Source of the DNA: Bacillota bacterium
GTDB taxonomy: Bacteria > Bacillota > Clostridia > Lachnospirales > Bianqueaceae
Direction: 5' to 3'
Assembly (NCBI GenBank): GCA_017620135.1
Contig: JAFZQZ010000058.1
Location: forward strand, 1-62,263
DNA: 62,263 nt
Positions within the stretch are counted from its first letter, which is position 1; each line of letters opens with the position of its first letter. The position numbers and the translations under genes were made by a program. The notes below the pieces were generated by a model. It was not told the DNA's origin and made no database searches. It was given only the letters and a program-made list of their open reading frames with translations. Positions 28,591-37,800 of this stretch are shown piece by piece.

Positions 28591-29720
28591 TCTTCCTCTC
28601 CGCTCTCGAGGTCCTCCTCATAGACGAGATCTTCATCATCGTCATCGTCAAGGAAGCTGAAGTCGATATCATAATCGTCTTCCTCGCCGTTTTCGGCCTG
28701 GGAAACACTCTTGATATCGATCTTGTATCCGGTCAGTCTGGCGGAAAGACGGGCGTTCTGTCCTTCCTTACCGATCGCCAGCGACAGCTGATGATCCGGT
28801 ACGATGACCGTGGCTGTACGGGCTTCTTTATCGACTTCTACTCGTTCGACTTCCGCCGGAGAAAGGGCTGCCTGGATAAACCTGGCCGGTTCTTCGTTCC
28901 AGACAACGATATCGATCTTCTCGCCGTTCAGTTCATCGACGATCGTTCCGACGCGGTTGCCGCTGGGACCTACGCAGGCGCCAAGCGGATCGACCATCGG
29001 ATCGCGGCTGTAAACCGCCATCTTTGATCTGGAACCGGCTTCACGGGCGATCGATTTGATCAGCACGATACCATCGTGGATCTCCGGAACTTCCTGCTCG
29101 AAGAGACGTTTGATAAACTCGGGACGGGTCCTGGACGCGATCATGTAAGGGCCGCGGCCGGAATCCCGCACTTCGACGACGTAGATCTTCAGGCGTTTGT
29201 TCATGGGATACAGTTCCCCCGGGATCTGCTCCTTGGGAGAAAGCTGGGCTTCGATCTTGCCGAGATTGATATAGACATTGCCCTTTTCTTTTCTCTGGAT
29301 CAGTCCGGAAACGATCTCTTTTTCTGTCGGCTTGTATTCGTTGTAGACACTGCGGCGCTCCGCTTCGTGGATCTTTTGTACGATGATCTGTTTGGCATTC
29401 TGGGCCGCGATACGGCTGAAGTTTTTAGGAGTGACCTCGACTGTGCAGATATCGCCCAGCTGGAACGCGGCATTTTCTTTCTGCGCGTCTTCCAGAGAGA
29501 TTTCCATGGCCGGTACCAGAACCGCTTCCACGACCGTCTTCTTGGCGATCACCTTAAAAGCGCCTGTCTTTCTGTCCATGGTCACTTCGATATTGTCGGA
29601 AGTTCCGAAGTTCTTTTTGCAGGCAGTGAGCAGCGACTGTTCGATCGCCTGGAACATCTCTTCTTTGTTGATACCGTTCTGCTCCTGGATCAGATCCAGA
29701 GCCATGATGAGTTCATTCAT
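28587..29720 (-). CDS. nusA: Transcription termination/antitermination factor NusA
   Basis: NusA binds RNA polymerase and RNA to control pausing and termination. The N-terminal polymerase-binding domain starts MNELIMALDLIQEQNGI. The S1 domain lies at about 130-200 (GLIQRKEKGNVYINLG). KH1 (CVGPSGNRVGTIVDELNGEKI) and KH2 (AIGKEGQNARLSARLTGYKI) follow. A very acidic tail of about 35 residues ends the protein. It is 23 bases after rimP. GGAGGA lies upstream of the ATG at a slightly long distance. Confidence 0.97.
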   Translation of the reverse strand: MNELIMALDLIQEQNGINKEEMFQAIEQSLLTACKKNFGTSDNIEVTMDRKTGAFKVIAKKTVVEAVLVPAMEISLEDAQKENAAFQLGDICTVEVTPKNFSRIAAQNAKQIIVQKIHEAERRSVYNEYKPTEKEIVSGLIQRKEKGNVYINLGKIEAQLSPKEQIPGELYPMNKRLKIYVVEVRDSGRGPYMIASRTRPEFIKRLFEQEVPEIHDGIVLIKSIAREAGSRSKMAVYSRDPMVDPLGACVGPSGNRVGTIVDELNGEKIDIVVWNEEPARFIQAALSPAEVERVEVDKEARTATVIVPDHQLSLAIGKEGQNARLSARLTGYKIDIKSVSQAENGEEDDYDIDFSFLDDDDDEDLVYEEDLESGEEE

Positions 29721-29743
29721 TTTTCCATTATCCTCCTACGTAG

Positions 29744-30220
29744 TTAGAAAACAACAGCCAGCCGGATACCGGCGAGTTCCTTCCGGGAAACCAGAACCGT
29801 CTTTCCGCTTTCGAGCTCGAGACTGACCATTCCTTTTTCCGGATCATAAGCCTGAAGAAGGGCTGTAAAGCTCTTTTCGGGCAGTTCTTCCTTCGTTTCA
29901 AACAGTTTGACTTCCACGAGCTTGCCGATACTGCGTACGAAGTCCTTATCTTTCTTCAGCGGGCGATCCAGCCCGGGAGAACTGACCTCCAGAATATACG
30001 CGTTCTCAATGGGGTCATTTTCTTCCAGCTTCTCCTCCAGCGCGTGGGAAAGCGCGACACAGTCATTGATCGAGAAACCGCCCTGTTTGTCGGCAAATAC
30101 TTTCAGGTACCAGTTGGGTCCTTCCTTGACGTAATCCACGTCTACGATCTCATAACCGAATCCTTCCGCCAGCTTCATGGCAATGGCTTCGACATGTTCG
30201 ATCAGCTCTTGTTTTTTCAA
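29744..30220 (-). CDS. rimP: Ribosome maturation factor RimP
   Basis: RimP assists assembly of the 30S subunit. The 158-residue protein has the family text YEIVDVDYVKEGPNWYLKVFADKQGGFSINDC and EVSSPGLDRPLKKDKDF. I place the start at TTG (30220), because a perfect GGAGG lies five bases upstream. A possible TTG ten codons earlier has no such site. It is the first gene of the nusA superoperon. A TTG start on the leading gene could hold expression down. Confidence 0.9.
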   Translation of the reverse strand: MKKQELIEHVEAIAMKLAEGFGYEIVDVDYVKEGPNWYLKVFADKQGGFSINDCVALSHALEEKLEENDPIENAYILEVSSPGLDRPLKKDKDFVRSIGKLVEVKLFETKEELPEKSFTALLQAYDPEKGMVSLELESGKTVLVSRKELAGIRLAVVF

Positions 30221-30252
30221 GTCAACCTCCAGATTTGTCCTATTCAGCAAGA

Positions 30253-30276
30253 AGAGTGAGCCGCTTGGCTCACTCT
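30253..30276 (-). promoter_or_regulatory. Leader hairpin in front of rimP
   Basis: A 10-bp stem (AGAGTGAGCC / GGCTCACTCT) with a four-base loop lies between the promoter and the rimP ribosome-binding site. On the minus strand the sequence after it is only moderately U-rich (TCTTCTTGC beginning with the stem end). It could be a weak attenuator for the operon, or the ltaS terminator. Confidence 0.65.
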
Positions 30277-30307
30277 CCTTTACTAATCATATTCAATAAC
30301 CTTATGA

Positions 30308-30336
30308 ATTATACACCTAATGCAAGATAAAAGCAA
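30308..30336 (-). promoter_or_regulatory. Sigma-A promoter of the rimP-nusA superoperon
   Basis: On the minus strand TTGCTT (30336-30331), a 17-base spacer and a perfect TATAAT (30313-30308) lie just after the ltaS stop codon. Predicted start near 30301, giving a leader of about 80 bases. Confidence 0.8.
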
Positions 30337-30345
30337 GAACTATTT

Positions 30346-32532
30346 TCAGGATCCGTCATTTTCTTCCGTCGGGAAGATATATTCAAAGAAATCCGTGTTC
30401 AGGATCACGCCGCAGTACTTCAGCTTATTGTTGACCGTCGTATTGATCCGTTTGACATATTCTTCCTGCGAATGCATCGAAGCGTCCTTGGGGGTAAACT
30501 TCCCGGTAAAGGCATCATAAACTCCTTTGGTCGTTTTCCAGTTTCCATAGCAGTCGAAAACCAGCTCGAGTTTTTTCGAAAAAACATCCCGTCCCGGAAG
30601 GAGTCTGGAATCCCATTCACATCCGAAGAGGTTTAAAAGCGTCGGCAGGACATCGATCGCGCAGACCGGTTCTTCCACGACGATGGGATCTTCCTTCTCC
30701 AGACAGCCGGACCAGATGATCAGCTGGTTCTGATCCCGCTCCAGATAGGTCTTGACGGTAAAACCATACAGCTCATTCAGATCATCCTTGTAGCCAAGAG
30801 CGTCATACCAGCCGAGCCCGTATGGGAAATGGTCGCCTGAGATCACGATGACGGTATCGTCCGCCAGACCGTCTTTTTCCAGCTGCTCGATCAGGTACTG
30901 CATGGAGTACTCCAGTTCCAGGTTGGCGGCAAAGTAGCACTGCACCTGGTAGCTATAGGGAAGGTCTTTGACTTCGTCATAATGATAGTAGCACTGGGCA
31001 TTATCATTTTCCCGGTACTCGTCGTGACCGCTGACCGTCATGTAGTAGATGTTGAACGGACTCTTGTCCTTATACATCGGATAGGTGCCGGTGAACATTT
31101 CCACGTCGCTTTCCGCCCAGGTCTGGGTCACGAATTCTTCCATTCCGTTGCCCATACCCATATAGCCATCGGAATAGCCAAGCCACTCATGGGTCAGATG
31201 GCGGTTGTAGTACGTATAGCGGTGATTATGAAAAGCTTTTCCGTAATACCCTTCACGGTCAAGGAAGCTTCCCATCGTATAGTAGTTGTTATGGCCGATG
31301 ATCTCCATCATGGAGTCGGATCCGTCGACAGGCAGCACGCCCATCAGATAGGAACATTCACCGCCCGTCGTCCCGCAGCTGTAGGACTGCGTATAGTCCA
31401 GGAAATTGATGCCTCTGGTAGCCATACGGTACAGTGTCGGCGTCAGATCCTCGCGGATCGCGTAGGAACAGAAGGCCTCCGCGCAGATCAGGATCAGATT
31501 TTTGCCCTTGAATATCCCGGTCATCTGGTTGGTGTTGGAAGGCGTCTGCGAAGCGGCATAGCGCAGCATATTGGCCACATAGGTGCTTGGTGCGTTTTCC
31601 GCCAGCGCCTCGAGATCGATATCCGCCACAGCCGGTTTGACTTCCCATGTTTCAGGAAGGATGCTCGGCTGCTTCTCTTCCGGTTCTTCCTCCGTCTGAT
31701 CGCTTACATCCTGCTCCTCTACTACCGAAGCAGACTCCGTCAGATTGGATTCTTCGTCTTCCGGCTGCAGTTCTTCCTGCGCCGGGGATTCGTCCCAGTC
31801 TTCCAGGTCATCCCATTCCTCTTCGATCTCCATCGATACGGTCATATCTGTATTCCCCTTGCGGATCAGATCCAGCCTAAGTCCTGTCATCAGTCCGAAC
31901 CGGTCGACCCCCATGGCAAAGGAATAGTTTGCTTTATAAGTTTTTTTCAGCTGCTCATTGTTTCGCATCACGATCTTGGTGCCCAGAAAAGCATCCACAC
32001 AAACCATCGCGATCCCAAAAAAGATGATCCATCTGGCCTTTTTAGAGATGCTCCACTCGGAAGTTTCCATCAGCCGGGCGAAAAACAGAAGGTACAAAAT
32101 GAGCGGTATAAAGAAAAGAAAAATATGCCAAAGACCTGATGCAGTGAAGATCATACGAAACGTCGCGCCGACAAAATCCTGGACGATGCCCTTCGCGCCG
32201 CCGACGATCGTACGTATATCAAACAAGGTCTGAAATTTCTGAACAATAAAGAACTCTACGAGAAAAAGGACAGCGATGATCGCCAGAAAGATCGTGTTGA
32301 TCGTTTTGGCTACCCATTTCTTTCGAATAAAATATGTCGGAAGATAAAGGAAGCAGCCTAAGACAAAGGAGTAAAGAAGCAGCATCAGAACGCCCACAGA
32401 CGATCTTGTCTGAGACACTGCCTGATGAAAGATCATTTCCTGGAAAAACACACTCCCCGGAAAAAAGAGAAGTGCCAGCGGTACTTTGACAGTCGCCGGC
32501 AATTGATCGAGCCATTGATAGATTTTTAACAT
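30346..32532 (-). CDS. Lipoteichoic acid synthase family protein
   Basis: A sulfatase-fold enzyme of the LtaS family that would polymerise glycerol phosphate, or transfer it, at the outer membrane face. Five hydrophobic segments occupy about residues 10-190. An acidic Glu/Asp/Ser linker (about 240-300) is unusually long. The sulfatase domain has ILICAEAFCSYAI and CGTTGGECSYLMG with the likely catalytic threonine, and VIVISGDHFPYGLG as the metal site. At 728 residues it is longer than classic LtaS, which is about 650. I use the ATG at 32532; an upstream TTG adds four residues. Start lies only about 10 bases after the gap terminator. It could instead be a related phosphoglycerol transferase. 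Confidence 0.85.
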   Translation of the reverse strand: MLKIYQWLDQLPATVKVPLALLFFPGSVFFQEMIFHQAVSQTRSSVGVLMLLLYSFVLGCFLYLPTYFIRKKWVAKTINTIFLAIIAVLFLVEFFIVQKFQTLFDIRTIVGGAKGIVQDFVGATFRMIFTASGLWHIFLFFIPLILYLLFFARLMETSEWSISKKARWIIFFGIAMVCVDAFLGTKIVMRNNEQLKKTYKANYSFAMGVDRFGLMTGLRLDLIRKGNTDMTVSMEIEEEWDDLEDWDESPAQEELQPEDEESNLTESASVVEEQDVSDQTEEEPEEKQPSILPETWEVKPAVADIDLEALAENAPSTYVANMLRYAASQTPSNTNQMTGIFKGKNLILICAEAFCSYAIREDLTPTLYRMATRGINFLDYTQSYSCGTTGGECSYLMGVLPVDGSDSMMEIIGHNNYYTMGSFLDREGYYGKAFHNHRYTYYNRHLTHEWLGYSDGYMGMGNGMEEFVTQTWAESDVEMFTGTYPMYKDKSPFNIYYMTVSGHDEYRENDNAQCYYHYDEVKDLPYSYQVQCYFAANLELEYSMQYLIEQLEKDGLADDTVIVISGDHFPYGLGWYDALGYKDDLNELYGFTVKTYLERDQNQLIIWSGCLEKEDPIVVEEPVCAIDVLPTLLNLFGCEWDSRLLPGRDVFSKKLELVFDCYGNWKTTKGVYDAFTGKFTPKDASMHSQEEYVKRINTTVNNKLKYCGVILNTDFFEYIFPTEENDGS

Positions 32533-32542
32533 AAAAGCCCCC

Positions 32543-32574
32543 AAAAAAGGGCTGCCGGGGTGGCAGCCCTTTTT
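32543..32574 (-). terminator. Rho-independent terminator after gap
   Basis: Arms GGGCTGCC and GGCAGCCC with A/T flanks pair around a five-base loop, followed on the minus strand by a run of six T. It ends the gap transcript. The ltaS start codon follows closely. Confidence 0.9.
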
Positions 32575-32595
32575 AGAATGAGAGATTAGATCCTA

Positions 32596-33624
32596 TTACT
32601 TCAGTTCAGCGAAGTATTTGATCGTACGAACCATCTGGCTGGTGTAGCTGTTCTCGTTGTCGTACCAGGAAACTACCTGTACCTGATAGGTATCGTCATC
32701 GATCTTGGCAACCATGGTCTGGGTCGCGTCGAACAGAGAACCATACTGCATTCCGATAACGTCAGAAGAAACGATGGGCTCTTCGGTGTAGCCGTAGGAA
32801 GCGCTGGAAGCAGCTTTCATCGCAGCATTGATTCCGTCTTTGGTGATGTCTTTGCCCTTAACGACAGCGACAAGAAGAGTGGTGGAACCGGTGCAGACCG
32901 GAACACGCTGAGCGGAACCGATCAGTTTGCCGTTCAGTTCGGGAATAACCAGGCCGATCGCTTTGGCAGCGCCGGTGCTGTTGGGAACGATGTTGACAGC
33001 GCCTGCACGAGCACGGCGAAGGTCGCCTTTTCTGTGGGGGCCGTCAAGGATCATCTGGTCACCAGTGTATGCGTGAACGGTGGTCATGATACCGGACTGG
33101 ATAGGAGCATAGTCGTTCAGAGCTTTGGCCATGGGAGCCAGGCAGTTGGTCGTGCAGGAAGCGGCAGAAATGATCTGGTCTTCGGCGGTCAGTTCTTTCT
33201 CGTTAACGCTGAAGACGATGGTCTTCAGATCGTTGCCGGCGGGTGCAGAGATAACGACTTTCTTCGCACCGGCTGCGATATGAGCCATGGATTTTTCTTT
33301 AGAGGTGTAGAAACCGGTGCACTCAAGCACTACGTCTACATCCAGCTCGCCCCAGGGAGCATCTTTCGCGTCTTTGATGGCATAGATCTTGATCTCTTTG
33401 CCGTCAACGATGATAGAATCATCAGTGGCTTCGACCGTGTGCTTGTTCTCGCCGATACGTCCGCAGAAGGAACCCTGAGCGGTATCATATTTCAGCAGAT
33501 GAGCAAGCATCTTGGGGCTGGTCAGATCGTTGATAGCAACGACTTCATAACCCTCAGCCTCGAACATCTGACGGAAAGCCAGACGACCGATACGACCAAA
33601 ACCATTAATAGCAACTTTTACCAT
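32596..33624 (-). CDS. gap: Glyceraldehyde-3-phosphate dehydrogenase, type I
   Basis: GAPDH catalyses the NAD-linked glycolytic step to 1,3-bisphosphoglycerate. N-terminal [20 protein letters not shown] binds the cofactor. The catalytic cysteine is in [15 protein letters not shown] near residue 152. [16 protein letters not shown] ends the family pattern. The start is the ATG at 33624 with GGAGG upstream (342 residues), not the one three codons earlier. It has its own strong promoter and terminator, so it is a single-gene transcript. No other glycolytic genes adjoin it. Confidence 0.98.
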   Translation of the reverse strand: MVKVAINGFGRIGRLAFRQMFEAEGYEVVAINDLTSPKMLAHLLKYDTAQGSFCGRIGENKHTVEATDDSIIVDGKEIKIYAIKDAKDAPWGELDVDVVLECTGFYTSKEKSMAHIAAGAKKVVISAPAGNDLKTIVFSVNEKELTAEDQIISAASCTTNCLAPMAKALNDYAPIQSGIMTTVHAYTGDQMILDGPHRKGDLRRARAGAVNIVPNSTGAAKAIGLVIPELNGKLIGSAQRVPVCTGSTTLLVAVVKGKDITKDGINAAMKAASSASYGYTEEPIVSSDVIGMQYGSLFDATQTMVAKIDDDTYQVQVVSWYDNENSYTSQMVRTIKYFAELK

Positions 33625-33669
33625 TGGAATCAACCTCCATTCAATTGTGGGATTAAGTTCTTCAGAAAT

Positions 33670-33699
33670 ATTTTACGACAGGCAGGGCCTAATTGTCAA
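33670..33699 (-). promoter_or_regulatory. Strong sigma-A promoter of gap
   Basis: On the minus strand a perfect TTGACA (33699-33694), an 18-base spacer and TAAAAT (33675-33670) precede gap. It begins right after the end of the foldase gene. Confidence 0.8.
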
Positions 33700-33706
33700 G
33701 AAGCAC

Positions 33707-34840
33707 TTACTCATGTTCACGCACATATTCCGCAAACAGATCGTCATATCGGACGACTTCCGTTTCCTCGACCAGACGGTCCAGTTCCAGGGAAAGACGT
33801 CGTGCTTTCAGTTCTTCCGTCAGCTCTGTTCTGTACTCGGCTTTTGCCAGGGATAACTGCCTGTCATACTCTTCCCGGTCTTTCTCCGTCGGCTGACGAA
33901 AGCCTGTGATCCGAACGATCAGATAACCGTACGGCGTCTCGATGATCGGTGAGATCTCTCCGATCTCCAGAGAAAAGATCTGATCCCTGACCGAACGGTC
34001 GATCTGTCCCTTATATAACTGTCCGAACCTCTCTTCCGGACAGGTGACCGCTCCCTGACCGAAGACCGGATTATTGGAGACGGAAGAGGCTTCGCCGAAC
34101 AGTTTTGCCATAGTGTAATAGTTTTTTGTGTCGATCGTTTCCCGGACGGTCCGGGCGATCTCAAGGATCTGTTCCCTCTGGACCGCCGGATACATCGTCC
34201 ATTCCCCTTCAACGAACGTCCCTGTATAAAACATGATCGGCTCAAGGATCACTCTGGAGAGGTAATCATTCATGGTCCGTGTATTGTCATAGACGCCGAA
34301 TTTCTCCGTCATACCGGACTGTATGTCATCTTCGATCTCGCTGTACAGGAAACGCACATTATGCTCATAGCGGTAGGCCAGATAGTTATCCTCAGCTACC
34401 TTTGCCAGCGTCTCATCATCGATCTCATGGAACCGGCAATACTCTTCGCCAAGGTACTGCTTCAGCACTTCCTGAAGACGCAGGACCTCCGCTTCCTCCA
34501 CGGAGGAAACACTGCCTGCCGCCTTAGCCGCTGTTTTGACCCGGATCACGGATTCCAGTACCCGGTCGAGCGCTGTCTGCTGTACGTCCACTCCCAGGAC
34601 ATCCAGCGTCCAGATCTCCTCTCCGCCTTTTTGCTCGAACGCGTCTTCCATCAGCCGGTAATAGATCATGACTTCATTGATATAGACAGCTTCCTGTTCG
34701 ATCTCCAGCACCTTCAGCTTTTCCGGTGTTTGTCTTTCACGGATCCAGGCGAGAAACAATACGGCAAACATGATCACCAGAAAGAAAACCAGTATGACTC
34801 TTCCGAGAGGGGAGAAATAACGTTTTTTCGCTTCACTCAT
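33707..34840 (-). CDS. PpiC/PrsA-like membrane-anchored foldase
   Basis: A 377-residue protein with one N-terminal membrane segment (about 12-31) and a mostly helical extracytoplasmic part like PrsA/SurA chaperones. The C-terminal section has the weak parvulin-type pattern FGQGAVTCPEERFGQLYKGQIDRSVRDQIFSLEIGEISPIIETPYGYLIVRI. There is no lipobox, so it is a membrane-anchored protein rather than a lipoprotein. It overlaps mfd by 8 bases, a common pairing in Bacillota. It probably folds exported proteins; catalytic isomerase activity is uncertain. Confidence 0.8.
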   Translation of the reverse strand: MSEAKKRYFSPLGRVILVFFLVIMFAVLFLAWIRERQTPEKLKVLEIEQEAVYINEVMIYYRLMEDAFEQKGGEEIWTLDVLGVDVQQTALDRVLESVIRVKTAAKAAGSVSSVEEAEVLRLQEVLKQYLGEEYCRFHEIDDETLAKVAEDNYLAYRYEHNVRFLYSEIEDDIQSGMTEKFGVYDNTRTMNDYLSRVILEPIMFYTGTFVEGEWTMYPAVQREQILEIARTVRETIDTKNYYTMAKLFGEASSVSNNPVFGQGAVTCPEERFGQLYKGQIDRSVRDQIFSLEIGEISPIIETPYGYLIVRITGFRQPTEKDREEYDRQLSLAKAEYRTELTEELKARRLSLELDRLVEETEVVRYDDLFAEYVREHE

Positions 34841-37800
34841 TCTGTTCTTCCTGCCCTTCTTCCGGGATCCTCAGTGAGGCGATCTCTTTCATTTTCTTCA
34901 GAATATTGCCGAGCAGTACATCGTCTTTCGGACTGTCCTGCACTCTCACCTGCAGCTTTGTCTGTCCAAGGCCCGTTAATAGCTTCGCCTCCGCTTTATT
35001 GGCTAAAAGATAGGCCTGAAGTTTTTCAAAGTCGATCCGCGCGTCCTGTCTGAGCTTAAGGCTCAGCAGTCCCTTTGTGTACTCGATCACCTCGGCTCCG
35101 CTCATGTTCGCGAGAGATTTGATATAGGAGATCATCAGGAGGTTGTGCACGCTCTGCGGCATATCCCCATAACGGTCGATCAGTTCGTCGAACATCTCGT
35201 CATAGTCTTCCTCGCCGCGGATCACAGCGATCTTCTTGTAGGCTTCGAGCTTCTGCCTTTCATTGCTGATATAGGACGAGGGGATAAACGCGTCTACCTT
35301 GATATAGACAGTGGTCTCAAAGGCTTCTTCCGGCGGTTTGTCACGAAGTGTATCCATGGCTTCCCTGAGCAGCTTGCAATACAGGTCATAGCCGACAGCA
35401 CCCATATGACCATGCTGTTCCGGTCCCAGTATATTGCCCGCACCGCGGATCTGCAGATCCCGGACAGCGATCTTGAATCCGCTCCCGAAATCCGTAAACT
35501 CTCCGATCGCTTCCAGTCGTTTTTCCGCTGCCTCCGGCAGGACCTTTCCCTGTCGGTACAGGAAATAGGCGTAAGCCAGCCTGGTGGATCGTCCGACCCG
35601 TCCCCGCAGCTGATAGAGCTGAGAAAGGCCCATGGCATCCGCGTCCCGGACGATCAGCGTGTTCGCGTTCGGGATATCCAGTCCCGTCTCGATGATCGTC
35701 GTACAGACCAGGACATCGATATCGCCTTCCACAAATCGCAGCATGACTTTTTCCAGCTGCCGCTCATCCATCTGCCCGTGCGCCACCTCGACTCTGGCTT
35801 CCGGGATCAGTTCCTGCAGCCTGTGCGCGGCCATTTCGATATTGTTCACACGGTTGTACAGATAGAAGACCTGTCCCCCTCTTCCGAGCTCACGATAGAC
35901 AGCTTCCCTTACCATCTGCTCGTCATCTTCCATGACATATGTCTGGACGGGGATCCTGTGCTGCGGCGCTTCTTCCAGAAGGGACATATCCCGCATGCCG
36001 TTCAGGCTCATATGGAGCGTTCGTGGAATCGGCGTGGCAGAAAGCGTCAGTACGTCGACATCTTTTTTCATCGCCTTGATCTTCTCTTTATGAGAAACGC
36101 CGAACCTCTGTTCCTCATCCACGACGAGAAGCCCCAGGTCTTTGAATTCCACGTCCTTAGACAGAAGCCGGTGCGTTCCGATCACGATATCCACTGTTCC
36201 CGCTCTCAGCCCGGAAATGGTCTCTTTCATCTGTTTGGGCGTATTGAACCGGGACAAAAGCCCGACCGTCACCGGATAGTCTTTCATCCGGCTCACAAAG
36301 GTATTGTAGTGCTGCTGGGCCAGGATCGTAGTAGGCGCCAGCAGCGCGACCTGTTTACTGTCCTGCACGGCTTTGAACGCGGCACGGATCGCGATCTCTG
36401 TTTTTCCGTAACCCACATCGCCGCAGATCAGACGGTCCATGATATGATGGCTTTCCATATCACGTTTCGTATCTTCGATGGCCGCGATCTGGTCTTCCGT
36501 TTCTTCAAACGGGAAAGCATCTTCGAACTCCCGTTGCCAGACGGTATCCTTTCCAAAAGGAAATCCGGCCCGGCTCTGCCTCTCCGCATACAGGACCAGC
36601 AGGTCTTCCGCCAGTTTGCGGACGCTTTCCTTTACTTTCGCTTTGGTCCTCTGCCAGTCGTTTCCGCCCAGCTTGTTGATCTTCGGCGCGGCGTCCTCTC
36701 CCGCGACATATTTCTGCAGGATATCCAGAGAAGTGGTCGGAACATACAGGACGCCTCCGTCCTTATAGAGGATCTTGAAATAATCTCTGCGTGAATTCTC
36801 GTCATCCATCTGTACGATGCCCTGATAGATCCCGACACCGTGGTTCTCATGAACGACATAATCCCCTACCGACAGATCGCTGAAATTCTCGATCCGTTCA
36901 CCGGATTTGAACCTGCGCCTTCTTTTGCTTTTTCCCCGTTTGCTTTTTTCCGCCATCTCCTGCATGGAAATGACATAGAATTTGGCGTCCGGATAGACGA
37001 ATCCCCGTTTCAGGCTTCCTTTTGCGCAGACAACGGTACCGGGCCTGATATCTGAAGAAAAATCCTCGAACAGATAGGCGGGGATCTCTTCCTCCTTCAG
37101 CTGTGACACAGCCCGCTCCGCGCGAAGTCCGCTTTCGTAAAGCAGGATCGTACTGTAGCCCAGGGAGATATTCGCTTTGATCTCTTCCAGCAGCATACGC
37201 GGCTCAGAAGAAAGTACATTGACGGAGCGGCTGTTCACCCGCAGGATATCCTGGATATAGAAGGCGTCCTGCGTACTGGATAAAAGGCTGCACAGAAATA
37301 CCCGCGCAAAAGCTTTCATCTCTTCCTCGATTTCGTCAAAATCGGGAAACATCTCCTTCTGGGATGGCAGCAGGTAGCCGCCGCGAAGCCGTCCTTCCAG
37401 GCTCTGGGACAGTTCGTCTTTCAAAAGACGGATCCTCTCGCGGATCCTGGCCGGTTCCTGGAAAACGAGCAGGCTTTCCGGGTCGATATAATCGAGAATA
37501 CTGACCGTCTCATCATAGAAAAGATTGGTATAGCTTTCGAGTCCCCGCATCTTGCCGGAAGATATCCGGTTCAGAAAGTGTTCCGTCATTCCCCGGATCC
37601 GGTCCGCTTCTTCTTCCAGCGAAAGACTTCGAAGAATCGCTTCTTCCTCTTCCATCTCCCGCTGGATCTTCCTGATACCTTCGTCCAGTTTATCTTCCCG
37701 GATCAGGATCTCCGACACGGGGAAGATCGTCACGTATTCAAGCCGCTGCTGAGACCGCTGAGTCTCCGCGTCCAGTACACGGATCGAATCGATCTCGTCT

